A stretch of 6,471 bases of DNA. It comes from Spirochaetes bacterium RIFOXYC1_FULL_54_7. Its GTDB lineage: Bacteria; Spirochaetota; Spirochaetia; Treponematales; UBA12059. Location: assembly GCA_001830645.1 (NCBI GenBank), contig MIBM01000202.1, forward strand, positions 1-6,471, written 5' to 3'. A model generated the notes under the pieces. It was given only the letters and a program-made list of their open reading frames with translations. It searched no databases and had not been told where the DNA came from. The position numbers and the translations under genes are program-made. The first letter of the stretch is position 1. The number at the start of each line of letters is the position of its first letter. Shown piece by piece: positions 1 to 5,968 of the stretch.

Positions 1-48
1 AAGACCTACTTCAGGCCTCGCCGGCGGCTCATGCCCCATGAATACTGA
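1..48 (+). CDS. Possible C-terminal tail of an upstream gene (partial)
   Basis: Frame 1 is open from the window edge to a TGA at 46-48 and would encode the tail KTYFRPRRRLMPHEY. If real, this gene would overlap the first codons of the phosphatase gene by 11 nt, a layout typical of translationally coupled bacterial genes. An open frame of 15 codons is weak evidence by itself. The alternative is that these bases are the upstream part of the phosphatase reading frame, which is also open to the window edge. No function can be assigned. Confidence 0.22.
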   Translation, partial: KTYFRPRRRLMPHEY

Positions 49-1060
49 GGCAGCGTACCAGGCCATAAAAGCAGCCTCCGAGCGTCACGCACTTCCAGAG
101 CCGGAGCCGTACCTGAGCATAGTTCAGGCCGCGACGGCTACCCTGTCATCCGAATTACCAGAACTACGACCACCAAATGAAGCCGGAAAACCCGGTGGCC
201 TTCTTCGCTTGCACCAGGATATCCCCACCATCATCATACCGGACCTGCATGCTCGGCGCAGTTTCCTTATGGCCTTGCTGGACAGCTCTCCCCCGGACGG
301 TTTCATAGTGGGGACAGTCCCCGTATTCGACCTCCTGGCAGCAGGCAAGCTGCAGATTCTGTGCCTGGGTGATGGCTTCCATGCCGAGTCAAGGGCCATA
401 CGGCGCTGGCGCTCTGCTTTCAAGGAGTTCACCGGCAGCTACCGCGAACACCGGTCCATGGATCAGGAAATGTGCGAAGGCCTGGGACTCATGGAGATGA
501 TCATGCTGGCTAAGGTCGCCTTTCCGGGTCACTTCCACTTCCTCAAAGGCAACCACGAGAACGTCCTCAACGAGACGGGCAACGGAAACTACGGCTTCTA
601 CAAGTTCGTGCAGGAAGGAGCCATGGTCCGCGCCTACCTGGACCGCTTCTACGGCGCTTCCTTCGTGCAGGCCTACGCAGCCTTCGAGAAGAGCCTGCCA
701 CTGTTTGCCCAAGGGCAGCGTTTCCTGGCATCCCACGCCGAGCCGGCCAGGCCTTTCACGGAGGCTGAACTTATAAACGCTGCCATCCTGCCCGAGGTCA
801 TAGAAGGGCTCACATGGACAGGCAATGACGAAGCCTTGCCTGGCTCGGTGGCCGCCATGCTGCATAGCTTTATGCCGGAAATTCAAAAGCCACGGTACCT
901 CACCGGCCACCGTCCAATCGAAGGGCTCTTTCATGAGCGCAGTGGTCGCCTGCACCTGCAGATACACAACCCGGACCGCCAGGTGGTGGCCTGGGTCAGG
1001 GCGGAGGGGGATGTGGAGGCGGAGAGGGATATTGCCGAACTACCGCCACGAAGCCATTAG
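38..1060 (+). CDS. Calcineurin-like metallophosphatase (PPP-type), 340 aa
   Basis: This is a probable two-metal phosphoesterase of the calcineurin-like superfamily. All five expected motif blocks appear in order: D69-L-H71 in 'IIIPDLHAR' (motif I), G111-D112 in 'CLGDGFHAE' (motif II), G171-N-H-E174 in 'LKGNHEN' (motif III), H233 in 'ASHAEP' (motif IV) and G290-H291 in 'LTGHRP' (motif V). In this family these Asp, His and Asn residues bind two metal ions and activate water to hydrolyse phosphoesters. Motifs I and II depart from the usual GDxHG and GDxxDRG forms, so the substrate (phosphoprotein, nucleotide or other) cannot be predicted. No signal peptide or membrane segment is seen, so the protein is probably cytoplasmic. 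The ATG at 38 is the only in-frame start inside the window. It has no convincing Shine-Dalgarno, and the frame stays open to base 2, so the true start could lie outside. The gene ends with TAG just before a hairpin and converges on the lipoprotein operon. Confidence 0.85.
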   Translation: MNTEAAYQAIKAASERHALPEPEPYLSIVQAATATLSSELPELRPPNEAGKPGGLLRLHQDIPTIIIPDLHARRSFLMALLDSSPPDGFIVGTVPVFDLLAAGKLQILCLGDGFHAESRAIRRWRSAFKEFTGSYREHRSMDQEMCEGLGLMEMIMLAKVAFPGHFHFLKGNHENVLNETGNGNYGFYKFVQEGAMVRAYLDRFYGASFVQAYAAFEKSLPLFAQGQRFLASHAEPARPFTEAELINAAILPEVIEGLTWTGNDEALPGSVAAMLHSFMPEIQKPRYLTGHRPIEGLFHERSGRLHLQIHNPDRQVVAWVRAEGDVEAERDIAELPPRSH

Positions 1061-1067
1061 ATAAAAA

Positions 1068-1098
1068 CCGGGAGCCAAGCCCAAAGGCTAACTCCCGG
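1068..1098 (-). terminator. Rho-independent terminator of the lipoprotein operon
   Basis: CCGGGAG at 1068-1074 pairs perfectly with CTCCCGG at 1092-1098. An inner stem of AGCC (1078-1081) with GGCT (1086-1089) closes a CAAA loop, with a small internal bulge between the two stems. Read on the minus strand, the hairpin is followed at once by TTTTTAT (complement of 1061-1067), the classic intrinsic terminator layout. It lies about 50 nt past the lipoprotein stop codon. On the plus strand the downstream side is CAGATTCAATATT with no T-tract, so any action on phosphatase transcripts would be weaker, although the stem starts 8 nt after that stop codon. Confidence 0.8.
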
Positions 1099-1121
1099 CA
1101 GATTCAATATTAGTCCTGAAC

Positions 1122-1161
1122 GCTGTCAGTTCATTTCATTGGTGCTGTCAGTTCACCTCAT
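1122..1161. repeat. Imperfect 18-bp direct repeat spanning the lipoprotein stop codon
   Basis: GCTGTCAGTTCATTTCAT at 1122-1139 and GCTGTCAGTTCACCTCAT at 1144-1161 match at 16 of 18 positions, with a period of 22 bp. The first 12 bases are identical. The right-hand copy contains the last codons and TGA stop (1148-1150) of the lipoprotein gene. The left-hand copy lies in the 3' untranslated region. The simplest reading is a local tandem duplication by replication slippage. Confidence 0.7.
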
Positions 1162-4100
1162 AGGCACCTATGGAAACCGGGTTTGATCGGGGATCATTGT
1201 TTTTATCGATATTCAAATCCGGATCACCCAGATAGGCATTACTTCCTCCGGTAAGTATATCCACATGGGAGGCGGCAAGGGTCGAGAACCACTGGGCCCG
1301 GGTATCAAGGCCATGAACATCGATGTAATAATTGGCATCTGCCCAGGCATAGCCATTGAGGGTACTGATCGGATCGGTAACAATGGCAGGCATCTGGATG
1401 GCCGTATTTGGTCCGAAGGCATTGTTGAACACCGTCACTGTAGCGTCTGAGGGCGGATAATTTTGGTAGTCAATCTTGGCGGTGGCAGTTTCTGCGATCA
1501 TCAGATTGTTGGCCACAACTCCATGCCCGGCGGATGGTGGGACATACTGGATGAAAAAATTCTGATACGCAGAAACCACTCGGTCTACAACCAGGGTGTT
1601 GCCAACAATAGTCGAGCTTGGTGCACCTGTAGCCGTGCCCAACTTTATAGCATAGTGGGTATTCCCATCACTATCAGTAGCCAGACCTGCGCTGGTCCGA
1701 TACGTTACATTGTTGGCAATTATCGCCTGGATTGCATCGACCTGGATGGCGTTGGAGCTATTGGCTGAAATATTCGGGCCCAAGGCTATCTTGTTCCCCA
1801 GTATCCTCGGTGGGCTCAGGTGGTTTGCCGTTTCCACATGGATCGCTATATGCGTGCCATCGTCGTCCCTGACACCTGAGTCATCCCAAGGGAATATATT
1901 GCCCCATAACAGCAGGCTGCGGCTGGCCTGGGCATAGATACCCACATTCAAACCTGTTGTATTGATCGCCTCCCTGATGGTGTTCCCCTCCAGGGTAACG
2001 GCAGTCTGGGGGGCAGTGATGGTAATTATCTTACTGCCAAGAACCGTACTTAACTGACCCAGCTGGAAGTCAGCGCCACTGATGCTTACAGTGGACTGGA
2101 GAACAGGGTCGCTCAGTAGCTGGACAGAACGGTATTCAATGGCCGACTGACCAGGGGCAGCCTGGACAGGCTTGAAGATATTGTCAACGCCACTCAGGGT
2201 GATGGTCCCGCTGAAGGTATCGGTCGTGTACAGACCCCTGGCCAGATAGGGATAATCGAGGGTGTGACCCATGATGAACTGGGTATCACCGGTGATGGTG
2301 ACAATCGCGGAGCCCGAAGCTGCCAAGCCTGACGAAGTGGCACCGGGATATGAACCTGAGACGTCTTTCCCTGATCTCAGCCTTACACTGGACAAGGTAG
2401 TGCTGGCCCCATCCAGGACCCGCATGGCATCGACAGCAAAATTTCCGCCCGGCAGTCCGTTCTCTATCAGGACATCCTGCAGGTTCAGTGCTCCACCAGA
2501 GCCCACCGTCAGAGTGGCGCTGTCCGCCCCACTGGTCGGATTCCGGATTATGGTTGGATTGGTGTCCACCGAAGGCGACATAAAGTTGCTGTCATGGCTG
2601 CCGATAAGCAGGATGTCCTTGTCCACCACCAAGGTCTCCAGATAGGTTCCCTCCATAACCAGTATCGTGTCCCCGTTGACTGCTCGAGCCAGGGCTTCTC
2701 CTATGGTCTGCAATGGAGTGTCATAGAAGGATCCCTCAGCGGCATTGCTCCCCATCGGACCGACATACTGGGTATCGCCACGGGTGCTGAAGCTGAAGAC
2801 CTGACTATTGGTTAAAAAGCCTTCCGGGCTGCGGGCAACTACGCGCCAGTAATAATCGTGCTGGTCTTCGCTTAAATTGGTGGCAGGTGTAAAGGTGACA
2901 GCGCCGATAGCATCGGCCACCTTGGCCATGGGAGCCAGTCCCAATACATCTGCCTGAACGGTAGACAGGTAGACATCGTAGAATGCCGCACCAGCCACAG
3001 GGTTCCAGCTGAGGCTGGGTTTCAGCCGGATTGCCGCGGCTGCATTGGCTGGATACACCAGAATGGGCGTATCGATGCGGGTGGCATTAGTGGTAGGACC
3101 AGGGGTCTCCCCGATACCATTGAATGGCCTGACTTCATAGGTATACGTTGATCCATAGGTTGTCGTGTTGTCCAGATGCGACACCGCTGCGGCACCAACC
3201 GAGGTAAGCAGAACTGAGTTGCGGTAGATGTTGTAGCCGGTCTGACCGCTCGCAGTATGGGTCCAGCCCAGCTGGATTCCCCAGGCATCAAGGTTTGCAG
3301 TCACCGTGTTTACAGGCAAGGGTTGTGCCCCGGTGGTAAAGCTGGAAACAGGGCTGACCCGCTGCGCCAGATTCCCATCGCTGGCCACCAGCCGCCAGTA
3401 ATACAGGGTACTCTGACTCAGAGGACCCACAGTAAAATCGGTTGTGGAACCGCTCTGGAGCAAAGCATTGCTGTTCAAGCTGATGACCTCGGCCTGATCT
3501 GATGACAGGTAGATAGAATACTCTGTAGCTCCAGAGACAGGAGGATAGTAGAAATCGAGAGTCAAGTCCTGGTCGACCGAGGCATTGGCAGGATCACCAG
3601 TACCCACAAAGGAATCCAGGTAAGTGATGGTCAGGGTACTGCTGGGGGCCGATTCGCCATCACCGGTATAAGCAGTTATATAATACTCATACGATGTCCC
3701 ACCAGTCAGCGGGGTATCCTCGAAGGAGATTGCATCCGGGCCGATTGCATCAGGAAGCGGGTTACCGTCCCGGTACACTCGGTAACCTGTCTCGGTACCG
3801 CCATTGTCAGTCCAGCTGAGCAGAACACCAGTGGAACTCAGGCCCGCGTCAAGACCGCTTGGCGCGGATGGGATGTCAGGCAGCCTCCATTTGGCATACA
3901 GGGTCAGGTTGCCGCCAGGCATAGTAAAGCTACCACTGCCGGCTGCATATGAAACACCACCACCATCCGCCTGTGTATTCCAGTACTGGAAAATATAGCC
4001 TGTCCTGCCCAGACTACCCGCATCGGCTACGCTGACCGACTCGCCTGCTTCGTAATGCAAAAGGCCGGAAGGAGCGTCTCCGCTATCAGCCTGGTTGGGG

Positions 4101-5965
4101 TGATACCGGACCAGCCAGGCAGGATTGGCCGTCCGGAAGGCTCTGATGGGTCTGAAATGCTGGAGTGCTGATTTACTGTATGAATCAGCGCTGCCAAAGT
4201 TGAAGCTCACGCCACGACTGTTGGAGGCATCGGTTTCATTCGATGCCCAATAGATATTCGGCGACACGAAATTCCCCAGAAAATACGGCACCCATAGATT
4301 ATTATAGATAGCCGTTAGCTCATACTCGGATGGCAGGAACCAGTCACTGAAGCCTCCCGCTATCAGTCCGGCGCTCTGGGATGCCGAACTGGCGGTATGG
4401 CCATCCTGGGCCATGATGGCCATGGTGTTCAGCTTGCCCCAGCCAATGTCAGGCCCGGTATAGCCATTGGTTGTTGTCTGGGTAGCACTGCCGCTTATCC
4501 AGACAGCCTCTTCGTCCTGAGGTGCAATTTCAAGGTACAGCCATCCCTCATCGTCTGACCAGGTTGGGTTGGGATTCCGGTAGAAAATATAACCACCAGC
4601 GGGTCCAACCTTTCCATTGACAATGGTGTCATCTGTCCATTGCGTAGTAAATACGACATTTTCATCGGGCATGGTTAAGAACTGCTCTTCATAGAAAAAG
4701 GCAACTCCGTCATGCCAACCAGTAAAACGCTGGGTAAGCACCTCATCCGGAGGTGCCAGGTACGGTCCAACGAGATTGCCCCCCTTGGGCAGATTGAACT
4801 GCTCCCCGGAGAACACCAGACTATTCGGGGGCAAGGTACCCGCTGTGGCAGTTCCCATCGCAAAGCTCATGGATCGTAGGGTAGAGGCAGTGGTATCTGT
4901 CTTTCCCTCTCCGAAGTTGTTGGCAGCGGCAATGGTGTATACCACGCTATCGCCCAGAGCAAACCCTATTACATCAGTGTCAATGTATTCCGTACTATTG
5001 GGTAGCAGGCTGCCAGCGAGCACTATTGGCGCGCCGGCGTTTATACTGCGATACACCCTGTAAGCTGTCTCGGTATATGAAATGTCATCCCAGGTGAGGA
5101 TGACTTCAGTCAGATCAAAGTTCATGTCCCGTAAATAATCAGCTACACTATTTGTCGGTACCGGAGGCGGACTTGAAAAACTGCCAGCAGGCAATGGTAT
5201 AGTCTTATTCGAAGCCAGGGTATCATAAATCTGTATGGCCTCTTTGGTATAGCCTATTATGATAACATCTTTTTTCCAGATAATAGTCATATAATAGTTA
5301 CCACTGGGCACATCCACTGCGGCAATAGACAAGTAAGCACTGGTATCACTGAAATTTGGGGTAAAAGGAGGAACCACTCCCACGCCATTCAGGTAATCGG
5401 TCAGGTTATCCGTCCAGAGCAGCTCATAGCTATCAACCAATGGATCGGCTGGATTGTCCATCGGCCAGCTTATATACACAGTCAGGTCCCCAGTACCAAG
5501 CTGCAATCTGTCAAGCGTGAGGTTTACCGGATTGTTGCCTCCAACTATGTTAACAGACATACTGCCCCTGTACGCCGGTTCAATTGATGGTGGCGATACC
5601 AGAAAACCTTCCACTATCAGTTGCCATTCTCCAGGTTCAATATCAGTTACTACCTGACCTCCGGCAGCATAGACTAAGCCGGCAGCTACAAGGTCCGGGA
5701 AACCACTGCGGGTGAGGGTTATGGTATAACTCAGATCGGTAGGGTCTATAGTCCCGGGAGCTATGGTTCTACCTTGGCCAGACTGGCTGAAGTTGAGTCT
5801 TAGAGTACCTTTACCATTGCCATCGATCAACTGAGCGGGGGATTTCGAATTACGCTCTTTCTGCAATAATCCGAATGGATTGGTGCAGGCCACCAGAATA
5901 GTAACAAGAAGGAATAGACCAAACAGTTTAACGCAAAGCCATATTGCAGGGGTTTTGTTTTTCAT
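1148..5965 (-). CDS. Giant mosaic surface lipoprotein (FN3, InlB B-repeats, DUF1566, beta-helix), 1605 aa
   Basis: The start is a type II signal peptide: Lys2 and Lys4, a hydrophobic core at about residues 7-24, and lipobox L24-V-A-C27. The protein is therefore exported and lipid-anchored at Cys27. Thr28 at +2 is not the Asp retention signal known from Escherichia coli, so outer-membrane or surface placement is plausible. Domains in order are: two beta-sandwich-like regions (about 47-155 and 156-260); FN3 (268-365); a degenerate InlB B-repeat (366-445); DUF1566 (446-612); a second B-repeat (616-693); four FN3-like domains (697-1062); and a right-handed parallel beta-helix (1066-1605) ending in 'VSIGAYEVN'. 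These parts are typical of adhesive or carbohydrate-binding surface proteins, and no catalytic motif is evident. The ATG is supported by GAGGAG six bases upstream and by the signal peptide directly after it. The gene sits 3 nt after another repeat-protein gene. Exact function is unknown; adhesion or ligand binding is inference. Confidence 0.9.
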   Translation of the reverse strand: MKNKTPAIWLCVKLFGLFLLVTILVACTNPFGLLQKERNSKSPAQLIDGNGKGTLRLNFSQSGQGRTIAPGTIDPTDLSYTITLTRSGFPDLVAAGLVYAAGGQVVTDIEPGEWQLIVEGFLVSPPSIEPAYRGSMSVNIVGGNNPVNLTLDRLQLGTGDLTVYISWPMDNPADPLVDSYELLWTDNLTDYLNGVGVVPPFTPNFSDTSAYLSIAAVDVPSGNYYMTIIWKKDVIIIGYTKEAIQIYDTLASNKTIPLPAGSFSSPPPVPTNSVADYLRDMNFDLTEVILTWDDISYTETAYRVYRSINAGAPIVLAGSLLPNSTEYIDTDVIGFALGDSVVYTIAAANNFGEGKTDTTASTLRSMSFAMGTATAGTLPPNSLVFSGEQFNLPKGGNLVGPYLAPPDEVLTQRFTGWHDGVAFFYEEQFLTMPDENVVFTTQWTDDTIVNGKVGPAGGYIFYRNPNPTWSDDEGWLYLEIAPQDEEAVWISGSATQTTTNGYTGPDIGWGKLNTMAIMAQDGHTASSASQSAGLIAGGFSDWFLPSEYELTAIYNNLWVPYFLGNFVSPNIYWASNETDASNSRGVSFNFGSADSYSKSALQHFRPIRAFRTANPAWLVRYHPNQADSGDAPSGLLHYEAGESVSVADAGSLGRTGYIFQYWNTQADGGGVSYAAGSGSFTMPGGNLTLYAKWRLPDIPSAPSGLDAGLSSTGVLLSWTDNGGTETGYRVYRDGNPLPDAIGPDAISFEDTPLTGGTSYEYYITAYTGDGESAPSSTLTITYLDSFVGTGDPANASVDQDLTLDFYYPPVSGATEYSIYLSSDQAEVISLNSNALLQSGSTTDFTVGPLSQSTLYYWRLVASDGNLAQRVSPVSSFTTGAQPLPVNTVTANLDAWGIQLGWTHTASGQTGYNIYRNSVLLTSVGAAAVSHLDNTTTYGSTYTYEVRPFNGIGETPGPTTNATRIDTPILVYPANAAAAIRLKPSLSWNPVAGAAFYDVYLSTVQADVLGLAPMAKVADAIGAVTFTPATNLSEDQHDYYWRVVARSPEGFLTNSQVFSFSTRGDTQYVGPMGSNAAEGSFYDTPLQTIGEALARAVNGDTILVMEGTYLETLVVDKDILLIGSHDSNFMSPSVDTNPTIIRNPTSGADSATLTVGSGGALNLQDVLIENGLPGGNFAVDAMRVLDGASTTLSSVRLRSGKDVSGSYPGATSSGLAASGSAIVTITGDTQFIMGHTLDYPYLARGLYTTDTFSGTITLSGVDNIFKPVQAAPGQSAIEYRSVQLLSDPVLQSTVSISGADFQLGQLSTVLGSKIITITAPQTAVTLEGNTIREAINTTGLNVGIYAQASRSLLLWGNIFPWDDSGVRDDDGTHIAIHVETANHLSPPRILGNKIALGPNISANSSNAIQVDAIQAIIANNVTYRTSAGLATDSDGNTHYAIKLGTATGAPSSTIVGNTLVVDRVVSAYQNFFIQYVPPSAGHGVVANNLMIAETATAKIDYQNYPPSDATVTVFNNAFGPNTAIQMPAIVTDPISTLNGYAWADANYYIDVHGLDTRAQWFSTLAASHVDILTGGSNAYLGDPDLNIDKNNDPRSNPVSIGAYEVN
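1151..2770 (-). other. C-terminal parallel beta-helix domain (residues 1066-1605)
   Basis: The domain opens with 'QYVGPMGSN' and 'TPLQTIGEALARAVNGDTILVMEGTY', split by a short spacer. This is the DUF1565/pectin-lyase-like entry in which a list of repeated items is followed by a 'GDTI.V..GTY' strand. Asn-centred turns recur downstream: EGNTI (N1328), WGNIF (N1356), LGNKI (N1391), ANNV (N1419), VGNTL (N1456), ANNLM (N1487) and FNNAF (N1515). They are spaced 28 to 37 residues apart, as expected for stacked PbH1 coils. The ending 'DPRSNPVSIGAYE' resembles the C-terminal cap often found on such bacterial beta-helix proteins. In other proteins this fold binds or cleaves polysaccharides, but no catalytic residues could be assigned here. 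Confidence 0.75.
2780..3877 (-). repeat. Four FN3-like domains arranged as a duplicated pair (A-B-A-B)
   Basis: Residues 697-1062 of the lipoprotein hold four FN3-like domains. Domains 1 and 3 (A type) share the pattern 'L.W(T)....TGY.(V/I)YR', for example 'TETGYRVYRDG' and 'GQTGYNIYRNS'. Domains 2 and 4 (B type) share 'PANA', then 'PVSGATEYSIYLSSDQAEV' against 'PVAGAAFYDVYLSTVQADV', then 'YYWRLVAS' against 'YYWRVVAR', and a closing 'SSFTTG' or 'FSFSTRG'. The A-B unit thus appears twice: 3332-3877 and 2780-3319. An additional A-like FN3 lies further upstream at residues 268-365. Confidence 0.75.
3887..4120 (-). repeat. InlB B-repeat domain (Listeria-Bacteroides repeat), second copy
   Basis: Residues 616-693 of the lipoprotein read 'VRYHPNQADSGDAPSG', then 'YEAGESVSV', 'RTGYIFQYWNTQADGGG', 'SGSFTMPGGN' and 'LTLYAKW'. 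This matches the standard InlB B-repeat signature (Y..N....G, G....F..W......G, FTMP..N.TLYA.W). Such repeats form small beta-grasp-like stalk modules in surface proteins. It follows the DUF1566 domain directly. Confidence 0.85.
4130..4630 (-). other. DUF1566 (Lcl C-terminal type) domain within the lipoprotein
   Basis: Residues 446-612 carry the hallmark series of this family: 'VGPAGGYIFY' (453-462), 'GWLYLEIAP' (474-482), 'AVWISG' (487-492), 'GFSDWFLPSEYEL' (538-550), 'YWASNE' (572-577) and 'HFRPIRAF' (603-610). The family is named from the C-terminal region of the Legionella collagen-like protein. It is widespread in spirochaete and other bacterial lipoproteins and is thought to mediate surface binding. 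Here it lies between two B-repeats rather than at the C-terminus. Confidence 0.8.
4631..4870 (-). repeat. Degenerate InlB B-repeat-like domain, first copy
   Basis: Residues 366-445 include 'SGEQFNLPKGGNLVGP', then 'TQRFTGWHDG', 'FLTMPDENVVFTTQW'. The F.GW.DG and TMPDENVVFT.QW blocks are those of a Listeria-Bacteroides type repeat. The first half is more divergent than in the second copy, so the N-terminal border is approximate. Confidence 0.65.
5885..5965 (-). other. Type II (lipoprotein) signal peptide with lipobox cysteine
   Basis: Residues 1-26 are MKNK, then a hydrophobic stretch ending LLVTILVA. The lipobox is L-V-A-C with Cys27 encoded by TGC at 5885-5887 on the minus strand. Signal peptidase II would cut before Cys27 after diacylglyceryl transfer. 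The presence of this peptide immediately after the first ATG confirms the chosen start. Confidence 0.88.
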
Positions 5966-5968
5966 GGC

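Noticed and set aside
389..967. 192-codon open frame on the minus strand opposite the phosphatase gene
   Set aside because: It lies wholly antisense to a gene with five recognisable catalytic motif blocks, and its translation shows no domain or plausible composition.
825..1064. 79-codon plus-strand frame overlapping the end of the phosphatase gene
   Set aside because: It is in another frame of the same strand, Cys/Arg/Trp-rich as expected for an out-of-frame reading, and lies within the conserved C-terminal motif region of the phosphatase.
1061..1147. Small RNA gene or riboswitch in the convergent intergenic region
   Set aside because: The only clear structure is explained by a minus-strand terminator, and there is no room for a separate promoter and transcript.
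2271..2645. 124-codon open frame on the plus strand inside the lipoprotein gene
   Set aside because: It is antisense to the beta-helix coding region, has no ribosome binding site that I can see and no recognisable motif. It is a by-product of the long gene's codon use.
1148..5965. CRISPR array or DNA-level tandem repeats within the large gene
   Set aside because: The similarity between internal domains is at protein level and diverged; no regularly spaced identical DNA repeats were seen.
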